From positions 248,001-312,000 of the forward strand of contig CAZRMV010000004.1 in NCBI GenBank assembly GCA_964601275.1: a stretch of 64,000 bases of DNA, written 5' to 3'. This stretch comes from JAOZPE01 sp964601275. Lineage in GTDB: Bacteria; Krumholzibacteriota; Krumholzibacteriia; JAJRXK01. Position numbers and translations under genes: made by a program. The notes under the pieces were generated by a model, which was not told where the DNA came from, made no database searches, and worked only from the letters and a program-made list of their open reading frames with translations. This document shows, piece after piece, positions 34,852 through 44,216 of the stretch. The first letter of the stretch is position 1. The number at the start of each line of letters is the position of its first letter.

Positions 34852-35535
34852 ATGCGTCAAGCGCTACACACAGAGACCTTGAAGAGAGTCTACGGGAGCG
34901 TTGCCCGGCGCTACGATCTCCAGCACGCCCTGTTGACCTTCGGTTCGGATGCGAAGGGTCGGAAGATCCTGGTCGAGAATGCCGTACGAGAGGGCGACGA
35001 GGTCCTGGACTGCGGCTGCGGCACGGGAACCACCGGAATCCTGGCCGCGAAGAAGGCGGGTCCGAAAGGTCGTGTGACCTTCTTCGATCTCAGCGATGGC
35101 ATGGTGGACATTGCGAGGGGAAAAGTGGCTCAGGAGGGGCTTCAGCAACGGGCCCGGTTCCGGACCGGGGACATGGTGCACCTGCCCTTTCCGGACGATT
35201 GTTTCGACGTCGTGCTTTCGACCTACAGCCTGTGTCCCCTCTACGATCCGGCGCGGGGCGCGTTGGAGTTGTACCGGGTGACCCGAGCCGGAGGCGTGAT
35301 CGGAATCGGGCACTCCACCGAACCGGGCCATCGGGTCTTGAAACGGATCGGGGGGTGGATCGAAGACCTCGCGTGGCGGTTTCCCGGACTCTCGATGGGT
35401 TGCCGGGCCGTCGATGTGCTCCCCGCCCTGGAGGAAGCAGGGGGAAGGGTTCTTCTGCGCAAGCGGATCGGGGTTCCATTGTGGCCTTTTCTCGTGTTCG
35501 TGATCGAAAAGCCCGCGGATATGATGAGCCTCTGA
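34852..35535 (+). CDS. Class I SAM-dependent methyltransferase (UbiE-like)
   Basis: 227 residues; ATG at 34852 follows AGGAAGGG. SAM-binding motif I VLDCGCGTGTTGILAAKKA at about residues 51-69, motif II (VTFFDLSDGMVDIAR), then FRTGDMVHLPFPDDCFDVVL and the post-motif TRAGGVIGIGHSTEPG. The order matches UbiE/COQ5-like methyltransferases acting on small molecules such as quinone precursors. The substrate is not known. Lies 47 bp after the S41 gene and 26 bp before the dioxygenase remnant, suggesting one transcript. Confidence 0.86.
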   Translation: MRQALHTETLKRVYGSVARRYDLQHALLTFGSDAKGRKILVENAVREGDEVLDCGCGTGTTGILAAKKAGPKGRVTFFDLSDGMVDIARGKVAQEGLQQRARFRTGDMVHLPFPDDCFDVVLSTYSLCPLYDPARGALELYRVTRAGGVIGIGHSTEPGHRVLKRIGGWIEDLAWRFPGLSMGCRAVDVLPALEEAGGRVLLRKRIGVPLWPFLVFVIEKPADMMSL

Positions 35536-35561
35536 GCCATACCGGAAGGATTGCCTGGGAG

Positions 35562-36077
35562 ATGGAGAACATGACTGAGATGCAGCGATTCAGGAACTTC
35601 ATCCGGGAAATGACACACCTGGTCGAGAGGACCCACGGCGATGAACGGCTCCTGTTCCAGGAAGGAAGGCCTCTGTTGAAAGACCTGGTGGAGGGTGATG
35701 ACTGGCTGCCGCAGCGCTTCGCCCAGCCCCACCCGGAGCACTACCAGCAGAATCTCCTGTATTGCGATCCGCTGGAACGATTCACCGTTCTCGGCTGCGT
35801 CTGGGGCCCCGGCCAATGCACCGCCATCCATGATCACACCCTGTGGGGAATGGTGGGAGGAATGTGGGGCGAGGAATTCTGTGAGGAATTCGAATACGAC
35901 GGCCCGGGGAAGCGGTTGGTCCAGAAGGGCGAGCATTTCCTGCACCCGGGGGACGTGGATCTCGTCTCGCCACGGATCGGCGATATCCACCGGTCGCAAC
36001 CTCAGGACCCTGGAAGATCGACCCGGTTTCCCGGGAACCCTCTCAGCGCATCAACAGCATCCGCTGGGTGGCGGTGA
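35562..36077 (+). pseudogene. Cysteine dioxygenase-like gene, 3' truncated
   Basis: 171 residues. Cysteine dioxygenase oxidises cysteine to cysteine sulfinate at a mononuclear iron held by three histidines. The first two are in AIHDHTLWGMVGGMWG (His90, His92) and the third in RIGDIHRSQ (His143). The family chain should continue with a beta strand holding the conserved Tyr/His-containing S-x-x-V-H-x-Y segment, but after HRSQPQDPG the sequence is low-complexity and runs into the 3' end of the convergent gene, with which it overlaps by 35 bp (36043-36077). No other frame restores the missing part. So the gene looks cut by a deletion or rearrangement near 36000. It might still fold, but the active-site cap is absent. 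Confidence 0.65.
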
Positions 36078-39000
36078 ACCCTTCCGTGCTCAAGCGGCAC
36101 AAATACACTCCCGACGCAACGAGCTTGCCACGGTCGTCGCGGCCGTCCCAACTCATCGTCTTCTCGCCGCCGGAAACCTCCCCCGAGACCAGGGTCCTCA
36201 CCCTGCGTCCCCTCAGGTCGTAGACGCACAGGCTGAGGCGCCCTCCTTGCGGGGGAACCCGGTAGGCGATCGTGGTGGGAAGGAATACCGGGTTGGGACG
36301 CACCGGCCACAACGCGAAACCGACGGTCGTCTGCGGGAGGGGGACGTCCGTCACCATGGAAGGATACGCCGCCGGTCCCTCCTGCCCCGCGTCGTCGACC
36401 GCGGTCACCTGGTACCAGGGCTGTGGCGTCGGATCCGCCCGCGGCGAATCCGTCCATTCGGTCGCCGTGGTCACCGCGACCAGATCCCCCACGTTGGGGG
36501 GAAGGGGCGGGAGCTCGGAGCGGTAGACGCGGTAGCTCATGATGTCCGGATCGGCCGGGGGGTCCCAACCGAGGTGATTGCCCTCGCTCAAACCATAGCG
36601 ATACTCCACGGCGAGATTCTCCGGGGCACGGGGAACGATGTTGTCCACCGAGTACCCGCTGTCGGGAGGTGAGAAGCGGAAACTCGGAGGGAAGCCCCCG
36701 CTTTCCGCCACGGTCATGTAGACGGTCGAGGGGGGATTCTTCCCCAGGGAATCCCCGTGGGTGGGCACGGTGACGAGGTATTCGTCCTGTCGCACGGCCA
36801 ACACCGTGTCGATCGCGGTCCAGGTGCCCGGCGGGAACCCGGCGATGGTGAGGTCGGATGCGCCGAGCGCTCCTCCCAGCTCCTCCCGGCGGTAGACGAC
36901 GTAACGCACGACGGGGTTGCTCTCGTCATCGAACTCCGCGGCGGAGCGGGCGAACCGCAGGTCCACCCACCCCCCCTGGTCCTTCGGATGGTCCTGGACC
37001 GAGAGGATCAAGGCATAGTCGTGGAGCCAACCCAACTCGACGTGCGTACACGCGGCGAAGTGGTCGCGACCCTGGTAGACCAGGATGGCCCTCCACCGGA
37101 CCGCCTCTCCAGGCGAGCCCATCGTCTGCCACGAGCCGTCCGGGGGAACCACCTGCCAGTTGCTTCCATCGTCGGCGCTCACCATCCAGCGGATCGAATC
37201 GCTGTAGGAAGCGACAAGGCGGACCCGCCGGATGGTATCGGCATTCGAATTGAGCGGAAGCGACTGAGCCTGGTTGTCCTCGGTGTCCACCTCCCGGTAG
37301 AGCACCCGGTAGGACTCGAGAGTGGAGAGAGCACCGGCGCCGAGGAGATGGTCTCCCCAGGCCTGCAGGACCGAAGGTCGGTGGTCGGGGAGCACGCCAA
37401 GGGGGACGGGACTGGATGGATCGCTCAGATCCACGGTGTGCAAACCGGAGTTCGAGGGGTCGCTGAGGTTCCGGACGGTGACGAAGGTCCGGTTCCGCTG
37501 CACCAGCAGACGAGTGCTCGCTTTCGAGCCATTCAGGGTGAAGGTTCCGGTGGGAGACGCCGCGAGTGGGTCGGTGAGATCGTAGATCAAACCATCGGTA
37601 AAGGGGGCGAGGGGGAAGTATTCCATCCCCAGGAGTTCATTCCCGACCACGAGGATCGGGCTGACCAATGCACCGATGGACCCCACGTCCGAAGGCGAGA
37701 AGGGGAAGCCGATGTCCACGATGCGGATGTTGCCGCCGGTGACGTCCCCGGGAAAGAGCGCGATGTGGTAGTCGGAGAGGTAGAGGCGGTCTCCCTCGAC
37801 ATCCAGATCCTTGATGAAGTGGTTCGCCGGAATCGAGGCGATCACCCGGGGATTCGAGAGATCCTCGATGTCCACGATCAAGAGGGAATCGCCGAGGGAG
37901 ACGTAGGCGTTGTCTCCCGCGATCTCCATCGTTCCGGCCGTTCCACCGAGAGCCCAGTGGGATTCCAGCAGGGGCTGATGGGGATCGCTGATGTCGAACA
38001 CATCGATTCCATTGCCCGCCCCCATCAGGAGCTTGTCTCCCCAGCGACAGAGACCACCGGGATTCGCGATCTCGGGATATGTGGCGATCAGGATCGGCGA
38101 AGCCGGATCGGCGATATCGTAGATATACAGGGTCCCGGGATCCTGGTTCAGTCCATTGATCGAGGTGTAGGCGTGGTTTCCATCGAGAACGACGTCGTAG
38201 GATTGCAGGGTGTCGCCGCTCTGCCCGCTGAACTCGGGAAGCTGGATCTCGGCGACCTCGAAGAAGTCGAGCCCCCGCAGGCCGCTCACCGCGTAGAGCC
38301 GGTCGGCGTCGAGAGCCAGACCGGAAGTGCCGCCGCCCAGGAGGAAGCGGGCCGTCGGTTCGAGTGCGGTGGCGTCTGTGGCGTCGATCGTCACCACGCC
38401 GAAACCGTCCACTGCCGCGTAGACCCAAGGTCCGGCGATCGCCAGGTCCACCGTCTCACCGACAGCCACCGACCCCAGGAGCGTGGGCGATGTGGGATCG
38501 CTCGTGTCGAGGACGCTCACCCCGGCCTCTCCGTCGGCCAGGAACAGTTGGCTGCCACGGAACGCCACCTGCCACGCGGTCCCGGGCGAATCGTAGTAGG
38601 CCATGGCCGAGACCCCGCTGGGGTGGGTGACGTCCGCCAACAGGACCCCGCCGGTTCCACAGGCCACCGCGCACAGGTCGCCCCGGAGGGCGACGTCCAG
38701 GGCCTCGCCCTGTACCCCCCATGGACCTCCATGATTGAAGGGACTGGTGGGATCGGCGACAGAGATCGTATGGAAGTGGGAGGTCGCCGCCAGGCACAGC
38801 AGGTTGCCGGTGAGCTCCACCCCCCGCGCGTCTGCCGGGGTGGCCAGGGATCCCGCCACGAAGGGCGCGCTGGGATCGGAGATGTCGACCACCGTCAATC
38901 CCGCGGACCCATCGGCGACGTAGGCGTAGTCGCCGTCGACATCGACATCCCACGCCTCGCCCGGCGTGTCACAGGTGGACAGGACCGTCGGCGAACCCGC

Positions 39001-39354
39001 ATGACCCACGTCCACCAGCACCAGGCCGGCGCCGCCGGCGGCCACGAAGGCGGTGCGGCCTTCGATCATCACCTCGCGGGGGGTTCCTCCCGGGTGGAGT
39101 TGGGTGATCCAGTGGGGACGGTAGGGGGGCATGTGCAACTGCCCGGCCAGGGTGTCCCAGGCCGCGGTCGTCGCCAACGAATCCCTCCATGTCGTGGTGG
39201 TGAAGTCCTCCACGTGCCGATTGTTGGATGCGCCCGCGGCCGTGGGGGCGGCCAGGGTGACGACGGCAAGGGCAAGGTGGAGAATCGGTTTGAGCCGGAA
39301 ACTCGGTCGGAGCAGGGGAGACCAGGTACTTCCTGAGCCTGGGATGGAGATCAT
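36043..39354 (-). CDS. Large secreted LVIVD-repeat beta-propeller protein with FlgD-like tail
   Basis: 1103 residues; ATG at 39354 with AAGGAGG 7 bp upstream. Signal peptide (LHLALAVVTLAAPTAAGASN). Residues about 80-660 contain many LVIVD-type repeats, for example GLVLVDVGHAGSPTVLSTCD, GLTVVDISDPSAPFVAGSLA and GVSVLDTSDPTSPTLLGSVA, predicted to form one or two beta-propellers. A fibronectin-like region follows (ENLAVEYRYGLSEGNHLGWD), then the FlgD-like tail from RPNPVFLPTTIAYRVPP to ATQRMLLMR. LVIVD propellers are common in secreted FCB and archaeal surface proteins of unknown role. Its 3' end overlaps the truncated dioxygenase gene. Confidence 0.85.
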   Translation of the reverse strand: MISIPGSGSTWSPLLRPSFRLKPILHLALAVVTLAAPTAAGASNNRHVEDFTTTTWRDSLATTAAWDTLAGQLHMPPYRPHWITQLHPGGTPREVMIEGRTAFVAAGGAGLVLVDVGHAGSPTVLSTCDTPGEAWDVDVDGDYAYVADGSAGLTVVDISDPSAPFVAGSLATPADARGVELTGNLLCLAATSHFHTISVADPTSPFNHGGPWGVQGEALDVALRGDLCAVACGTGGVLLADVTHPSGVSAMAYYDSPGTAWQVAFRGSQLFLADGEAGVSVLDTSDPTSPTLLGSVAVGETVDLAIAGPWVYAAVDGFGVVTIDATDATALEPTARFLLGGGTSGLALDADRLYAVSGLRGLDFFEVAEIQLPEFSGQSGDTLQSYDVVLDGNHAYTSINGLNQDPGTLYIYDIADPASPILIATYPEIANPGGLCRWGDKLLMGAGNGIDVFDISDPHQPLLESHWALGGTAGTMEIAGDNAYVSLGDSLLIVDIEDLSNPRVIASIPANHFIKDLDVEGDRLYLSDYHIALFPGDVTGGNIRIVDIGFPFSPSDVGSIGALVSPILVVGNELLGMEYFPLAPFTDGLIYDLTDPLAASPTGTFTLNGSKASTRLLVQRNRTFVTVRNLSDPSNSGLHTVDLSDPSSPVPLGVLPDHRPSVLQAWGDHLLGAGALSTLESYRVLYREVDTEDNQAQSLPLNSNADTIRRVRLVASYSDSIRWMVSADDGSNWQVVPPDGSWQTMGSPGEAVRWRAILVYQGRDHFAACTHVELGWLHDYALILSVQDHPKDQGGWVDLRFARSAAEFDDESNPVVRYVVYRREELGGALGASDLTIAGFPPGTWTAIDTVLAVRQDEYLVTVPTHGDSLGKNPPSTVYMTVAESGGFPPSFRFSPPDSGYSVDNIVPRAPENLAVEYRYGLSEGNHLGWDPPADPDIMSYRVYRSELPPLPPNVGDLVAVTTATEWTDSPRADPTPQPWYQVTAVDDAGQEGPAAYPSMVTDVPLPQTTVGFALWPVRPNPVFLPTTIAYRVPPQGGRLSLCVYDLRGRRVRTLVSGEVSGGEKTMSWDGRDDRGKLVASGVYLCRLSTEGFTATQRMLLMR

Positions 39355-39445
39355 GGCCACTCCTCCTTGCTGGGGGACCAGGATGGAGTACCACTATCCA
39401 TGATCCTCCCGCCGGAGGGTTGCTGTCAAGATCACCGGGCCCGGT

Positions 39446-42400
39446 CTATTTCACCAGGGTCAGCTTCGTCACCATGGGCGCGTCGGCGGTCGGTTGCATC
39501 CGGGCGAAATAGGTTCCTGATGCCAGGGCAACACCCGCGTCGTCCCGACCGTCGAAGGAGATTCGCTGGTTGCCGGCGGGGAGCAGTCCATCCACCAGTG
39601 TCCGCACGCGTCGTCCACGAAGGTCATACATCTCGAGCTTCACCCACTGCGTGCGGGAGAGCTTGAAGCGCACGGTTGTTCGTGGATTGAAGGGGTTGGG
39701 GACGATCGACAGCCCTGGATTCCCGCGCGTCACCGTCGGAGGCTCGACCGAGGTCGTCACTCCCTGGGGACAGAACCACCCCATGAGGGCGTCGCCGTAG
39801 ATCGGATCGGCCAGGTTCTGCCACATCACCCCCAGGCCCGCGCCGCCATGTTGCGCGGTCAGGCGCGGCCAATCGCTGAAAGCCACCGAGTTCAGGCGCA
39901 GATTCGGATAGAAGACCTTGCCATTGCCGCCCCGCAGCATGACCAGTGCCGACGGGATGGTCTCCAGGGTAAGCAGATAGTAATTGCCCGGGCCCTGGGC
40001 GTCGACCTGCACCCACTGGATGGTCCCGTTGGTGGCACGGGTGCGGATGGGCCCGAGAACACCGCCTTCGACCAGGCAGGTCTGCAGGACCGGTCCCGAT
40101 CCATCGCTGGTGTTGTCCAGGATCCAGGCCAGCAGGAGATTCCCCGCCCCGTCGCAACTGATCGTGGGAGAAGCCAGGGAGAGTCCGAAGGTCACCATCT
40201 GCCGGGATTCCCAGGCTCCATTGCGGAAGTACTGCAAGGAGAGTTCGACCAGACCGGGAATCCAGGACGAGTTGGTGTAGACCATGGCAAGCCCATCGGT
40301 GGTCACGGCCACATCGGGACTGATGGCCGGTGCGGGGGCGATGAGGGTATTGGTGAAAACGTTTCCCTGGGAGATCACGAAGTCGTCCAGGCCTCCACCC
40401 TGCTCGGCGATCAAGTGGAGATCGCCGTTGGGCAGGGCGGCCAACACCGGGTTCGAGACCCAGGGCGTCAGCGAGATGTCCGTGGTTTCCGTCGGAACGG
40501 GAATCCCGGCATGGTCGAAGCCGCGGATCACCAGGTAATCGGTGCTCGTCGTGAGATCGTGCTGGACGTACGAGTAGACCTCGTGGTCATGGCTGTCGAC
40601 GGTGAAGGCGAGGTTGGAGGCGTTGGCATCCGGCGTCCGCTCGGCGATCCAGGTGGTGGTTCCAATCATGTCGTTCACCGCGAGGTGGATCTCCATGTTG
40701 TCTTGGATGGGGTCGTAGACCATGTAGGCGAAACGGCAATTGCCGGCGTCGTCGAAAGCCATCTTCCGCAAAGAGCCCAGGTTTTCCGCCATGGTCTGGG
40801 AAGCCACGGGGGACTTGGTCGAACAGCTCGGGGGCATCCCCACGCCGAAGGCGTCGGTGAGCGTCGCCTGGTCCACCCCGGACAAGGTGGCATAGAGATC
40901 CCATGCTCCGATCGAGGCCCCGGCGAAATCGAAGTACCCGCTGGCCAATCCATCGTTGAAGACGACCGCTGCGTCCAGGGGTACCGATTGCCAGCGGCGT
41001 CGAAGATCGTAGGCATAGGCGGCGTCGAGGTACTCGCCGTAGAGCAGGACGGAGATCACATCTCCCGGTTCGGCCGCATCGGGGACCAGGCCGTACAGGA
41101 CCGGCCGGGGCGGGGTGCCCTGGGAATTCACCCCCAGGGCGTAGATGTCGTCGCGCGACAGGAACCCGTAGTGGTTCTTCCAGAAATAGTGTGCGCCGCC
41201 GCGCCCGTCGGCGATCACGTGGACCTCCAGGACCTCGTCGTAGGTCGCCGCATCGAAGAGTCGTTTGTCCGACCACAGGACGGTGCCGAATCCATCGAAA
41301 CGAAGGCCCCCCAGGGACTCGTTTCCATTGTCCCATCGACGGAAACCCACCACCACTCCGCCGAAACCGTCCGCGGCGATCGCCGGCAGGTCGAAGGATT
41401 CGTTGGTGCCCACCGGGGCGGCGGCGACGATCCCATTTGAGCCCCACGGAAACCCTCCGCCGAGGTCGACCCGTTGGGCAAAGACCTTCCCGTAGACCTG
41501 GACGAGGACCATTCCGCCACCACCGTCGGAACAGACCTGGGGTGAGGTGTCGAGATTGGCCGTCGAGGCATCGGTCGCCTGCAGCACGATGCCGCCCGGG
41601 GCCCAGGTCTCGTTGCCCGCCGCGTCGAGATGCTGTCCGTACGCGCGCAGGCCCCCGGAGGTCACCACGTAGGCCCCGCCGGCGCCGTCGCCCACGAGGC
41701 GGGCGTGGTAGGCATCGGTTTGCGGGAAGCTTCTCTGGTCCCACACGAGGTGTCCGTCGTTGCCCCACAGGGGCGTTCCGGTGCCATCCACTCTCTGGGC
41801 GCCGACCTGTTCGAAGAAGAGACCGTTCTGCTGGTAGGCGACGGGATCATAACGGTACCAGGCGAAGAGAACGCCTCCCTGCCCGTCTCCCCGCATCTCG
41901 AATTCGGTGGTTCCTCCCGTCGGCATCATCGAGATCTTGTGTTCGTAGAAGAGGTTCACGTTGGTGGACCACAGGAGGGCTCCGGTCTCGTCGAAGCGGA
42001 CCGCGGAAAGGCGTTGGGTGGACGACCCGGCGTAGCCCACGGTGATCCCCACCCCTGGTTCAAGGACCAGCTTCGCCCCGACCCTTCCCACGTCACTCCC
42101 GACGTTCGCCACATTGACCGACCACTGGACGGCTCCGTTCGCGTCGTAATGGACGAGCCGCAGGAGAGCGTCCACCGTATACCAGTCGGCCAGGACGCAG
42201 TAGAGGCCGCCCGCGCCGTCGGAGGCGACCGCCAGGGGTGGGGTCTGGTTGGTGCTGGTGAGCTCGAAGGGGACATTCACCCCTTCGGTTCCCCACATCT
42301 CGGTTCCGGTCCGCGAGAGGCGTGAGACCCGCGCGCGGTAGGGGTAGTCTGCCGGGTCCAGGATCATCGCCAGGCTGCCCCCGGCGTCATCCGATGCCAC

Positions 42401-42586
42401 CGCGAACTCGTCGATCCAGGTGCTGGAGGTGAAGACCTCGGTCCAGTTCCCATGGGACCACCGGGCGTGGGCGGGCCCGGTCGGGGCCAGAAGACCCAGG
42501 AGGACAGCGATCAGGAACCAGGGAATCCGCAGGGAAGGGGCAACGCGCCCCTCCAGACGCTCGGGGCGACCTGGATGCTCGAACAT
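39446..42586 (-). CDS. Large secreted repeat protein with FlgD-like tail
   Basis: 1046 residues from an ATG at 42586 with GGAGGT 6 bp upstream; a signal-like segment RIPWFLIAVLLGLLAPTGPA follows. The N-terminal half has repeats of the form W-G-x-x-G-V followed by S-D-G-A-G-G-L/A-Y-V (SDGAGGLYCVLADWYTVD, GDGAGGAYVVTSGG, SDGGGGMVLVQVYG, ADGFGGVVVGFRRW), suggesting a propeller or beta-helix. The second half is beta-rich. The tail runs from VPNPFNPRTTVRFKLSR to APMVTKLTLVK, the sorting-domain pattern. Function unknown. Lies 91 bp downstream of the LVIVD gene on the same strand. Confidence 0.82.
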   Translation of the reverse strand: MFEHPGRPERLEGRVAPSLRIPWFLIAVLLGLLAPTGPAHARWSHGNWTEVFTSSTWIDEFAVASDDAGGSLAMILDPADYPYRARVSRLSRTGTEMWGTEGVNVPFELTSTNQTPPLAVASDGAGGLYCVLADWYTVDALLRLVHYDANGAVQWSVNVANVGSDVGRVGAKLVLEPGVGITVGYAGSSTQRLSAVRFDETGALLWSTNVNLFYEHKISMMPTGGTTEFEMRGDGQGGVLFAWYRYDPVAYQQNGLFFEQVGAQRVDGTGTPLWGNDGHLVWDQRSFPQTDAYHARLVGDGAGGAYVVTSGGLRAYGQHLDAAGNETWAPGGIVLQATDASTANLDTSPQVCSDGGGGMVLVQVYGKVFAQRVDLGGGFPWGSNGIVAAAPVGTNESFDLPAIAADGFGGVVVGFRRWDNGNESLGGLRFDGFGTVLWSDKRLFDAATYDEVLEVHVIADGRGGAHYFWKNHYGFLSRDDIYALGVNSQGTPPRPVLYGLVPDAAEPGDVISVLLYGEYLDAAYAYDLRRRWQSVPLDAAVVFNDGLASGYFDFAGASIGAWDLYATLSGVDQATLTDAFGVGMPPSCSTKSPVASQTMAENLGSLRKMAFDDAGNCRFAYMVYDPIQDNMEIHLAVNDMIGTTTWIAERTPDANASNLAFTVDSHDHEVYSYVQHDLTTSTDYLVIRGFDHAGIPVPTETTDISLTPWVSNPVLAALPNGDLHLIAEQGGGLDDFVISQGNVFTNTLIAPAPAISPDVAVTTDGLAMVYTNSSWIPGLVELSLQYFRNGAWESRQMVTFGLSLASPTISCDGAGNLLLAWILDNTSDGSGPVLQTCLVEGGVLGPIRTRATNGTIQWVQVDAQGPGNYYLLTLETIPSALVMLRGGNGKVFYPNLRLNSVAFSDWPRLTAQHGGAGLGVMWQNLADPIYGDALMGWFCPQGVTTSVEPPTVTRGNPGLSIVPNPFNPRTTVRFKLSRTQWVKLEMYDLRGRRVRTLVDGLLPAGNQRISFDGRDDAGVALASGTYFARMQPTADAPMVTKLTLVK

Positions 42587-42907
42587 GGGGGGACCTCCAG
42601 AGGAGACTCGGGCGCCCGGACGGAAACACCCTGGGAGAAGAACCGGGGGCATGGGTGCAACACCTCGGGACGAAGCGATGGCAAGATGGACCGCGCACCG
42701 CGGCGGCGCGGCGGGAGCCCCCGCCCCTGCCAACCAATCCCGCCACAACCCATCCAATTCCAGCCAAGTTCCCCGGTGCAAAGCACTTCGCCGGTTCTTT
42801 CTGGCTGCCCCGGGTCCGGTCCTACCTTATACTACCAGTTCCCGGCGGCCCGACCGAGCGCGCGGCGGCTCCCAAGTTCCCCCGGCCCGCGGATCGAAGG
42901 AAGACCC
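42587..42907. other. Divergent intergenic region upstream of glgC
   Basis: 321 bp between the secreted repeat protein and glgC. A TATACT at 42828-42833 on the plus strand could be the -10 of the glycogen operon, but no matching -35 was found. No repeats or operator-like palindrome stand out. Confidence 0.3.
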
Positions 42908-44167
42908 ATGGCTTGGCAACGGCGATCACGGATCGTGGCCCTGGTCCTGGCCGGAGGACAGGGGCAGCGATTGCGCCCTCTGACCGAGCTGCGGTCCAAG
43001 CCCTCGGTCCCCTTCGGGGGGAAGTGGCGCATCATCGACTTCGTCATGAGCAACCTGGTGAACTCAGGGATCCACGGGATCTACGTGCTCACCCAGTACA
43101 AGGCCCAGTCCCTGCTCGAACACCTCCAGGAGACCTGGGTGCGCTCCTTCGGGCCCAACAGTTTCATCACCGCGGTCCCCGCCCAGATGCAGTCGGGGCA
43201 GTCGTGGTACCGCGGTACCGCCGACGCCATCTACCAGAATCTGCGTCTGCTCGACCGTTCCCGTCCGCACCTGGTGGCGGTCTTCGGCGGCGACCACGTC
43301 TACAAGATGAACGTCCGCCAGATGGTCGACTACCACCGCGAGTGTGGAGCGGTGGCGACGGTCGCCTGCCTGCCGATGCCGGCCGACCAGGCCGGCGAGT
43401 TCGGGGTGGTGAAGGTCGATGGACACCGCCGCATCGTCGAGTTCCAGGAGAAACCCGAAAAACCGGCGGAGATCCCCGGTCGCCCCGGCTGGAGTCTCAT
43501 CTCCATGGGCAACTACATCTTCAACACCTCGACCCTGGTGGATTTCCTGGAAGAAGACGCCGCCGACCCGAAGTCGGTCCACGACTTCGGGAAGTCCATC
43601 CTGCCCAAACTCATCCAGGTGATGCCGGTCTACGCCTACGACTTCCAGCGCAACCGGATTCCCCTGGAGAGCGCGGAGGAATCGGCCTACTGGCGCGACA
43701 TCGGGAATCTCGACGCCTACTACGAGGCCAACCTCGACCTGAAGAACGTCCAGCCCAAACTCAACCTCTACAACTGGGACTGGCCCATCCGCAGCGTCAG
43801 CTACAGCGACCCGCCGGTGAAGTTCGTCTTCGACGACGCCCATCGCCGGGGTGAGGCGATCCAGTCGACCGTGGCTGGCGGATGCATCATCGCCGGCGGA
43901 CACGTGAAGGATTCGGTCCTGGGACGCAACATCCTGGTCGACCAGGGGGCGGTGGTGGAGAACAGCGTCATCCTGGACAACTGCTGGATCGGCCGTGGCG
44001 CCGAGGTGCGCAACGCCATCATCGACAAGAACAACCATATCGCGCCCGGAGATCGGATCGGCTTCGACCCCGGTCGGGACGCCGACCGCTTCCACATCTC
44101 CCCGGGTGGAATCGTGGTTCTCCCCCGGGGAAAGGACAGCCCCGAGAGCCGGGCCCGCGACGTCTGA
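42908..44167 (+). CDS. glgC: Glucose-1-phosphate adenylyltransferase
   Basis: 419 residues, normal for bacterial GlgC. Makes ADP-glucose from glucose-1-phosphate and ATP, the committed step of glycogen synthesis. Seen: the nucleotide-binding LVLAGGQGQRLRPLTELRSK, PSVPFGGKWRIIDFVMSNLV, YRGTADAIYQNLRLL, VAVFGGDHVYKMN, the sugar-binding EFQEKPEKP and ISMGNYIFNT, and the C-terminal left-handed beta-helix (GCIIAGGHVKDSVLGRNILV ... RNAIIDKNNHIAPGDRIG) that carries regulatory sites in this family. ATG with AAGGA 7 bp upstream. First gene of the glycogen operon. Confidence 0.97.
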   Translation: MAWQRRSRIVALVLAGGQGQRLRPLTELRSKPSVPFGGKWRIIDFVMSNLVNSGIHGIYVLTQYKAQSLLEHLQETWVRSFGPNSFITAVPAQMQSGQSWYRGTADAIYQNLRLLDRSRPHLVAVFGGDHVYKMNVRQMVDYHRECGAVATVACLPMPADQAGEFGVVKVDGHRRIVEFQEKPEKPAEIPGRPGWSLISMGNYIFNTSTLVDFLEEDAADPKSVHDFGKSILPKLIQVMPVYAYDFQRNRIPLESAEESAYWRDIGNLDAYYEANLDLKNVQPKLNLYNWDWPIRSVSYSDPPVKFVFDDAHRRGEAIQSTVAGGCIIAGGHVKDSVLGRNILVDQGAVVENSVILDNCWIGRGAEVRNAIIDKNNHIAPGDRIGFDPGRDADRFHISPGGIVVLPRGKDSPESRARDV

Positions 44168-44216
44168 TCCACAGCGGCACCCAGGGTCCCGGTTCGAAAG
44201 GAAGGAAAGGGCGGAA

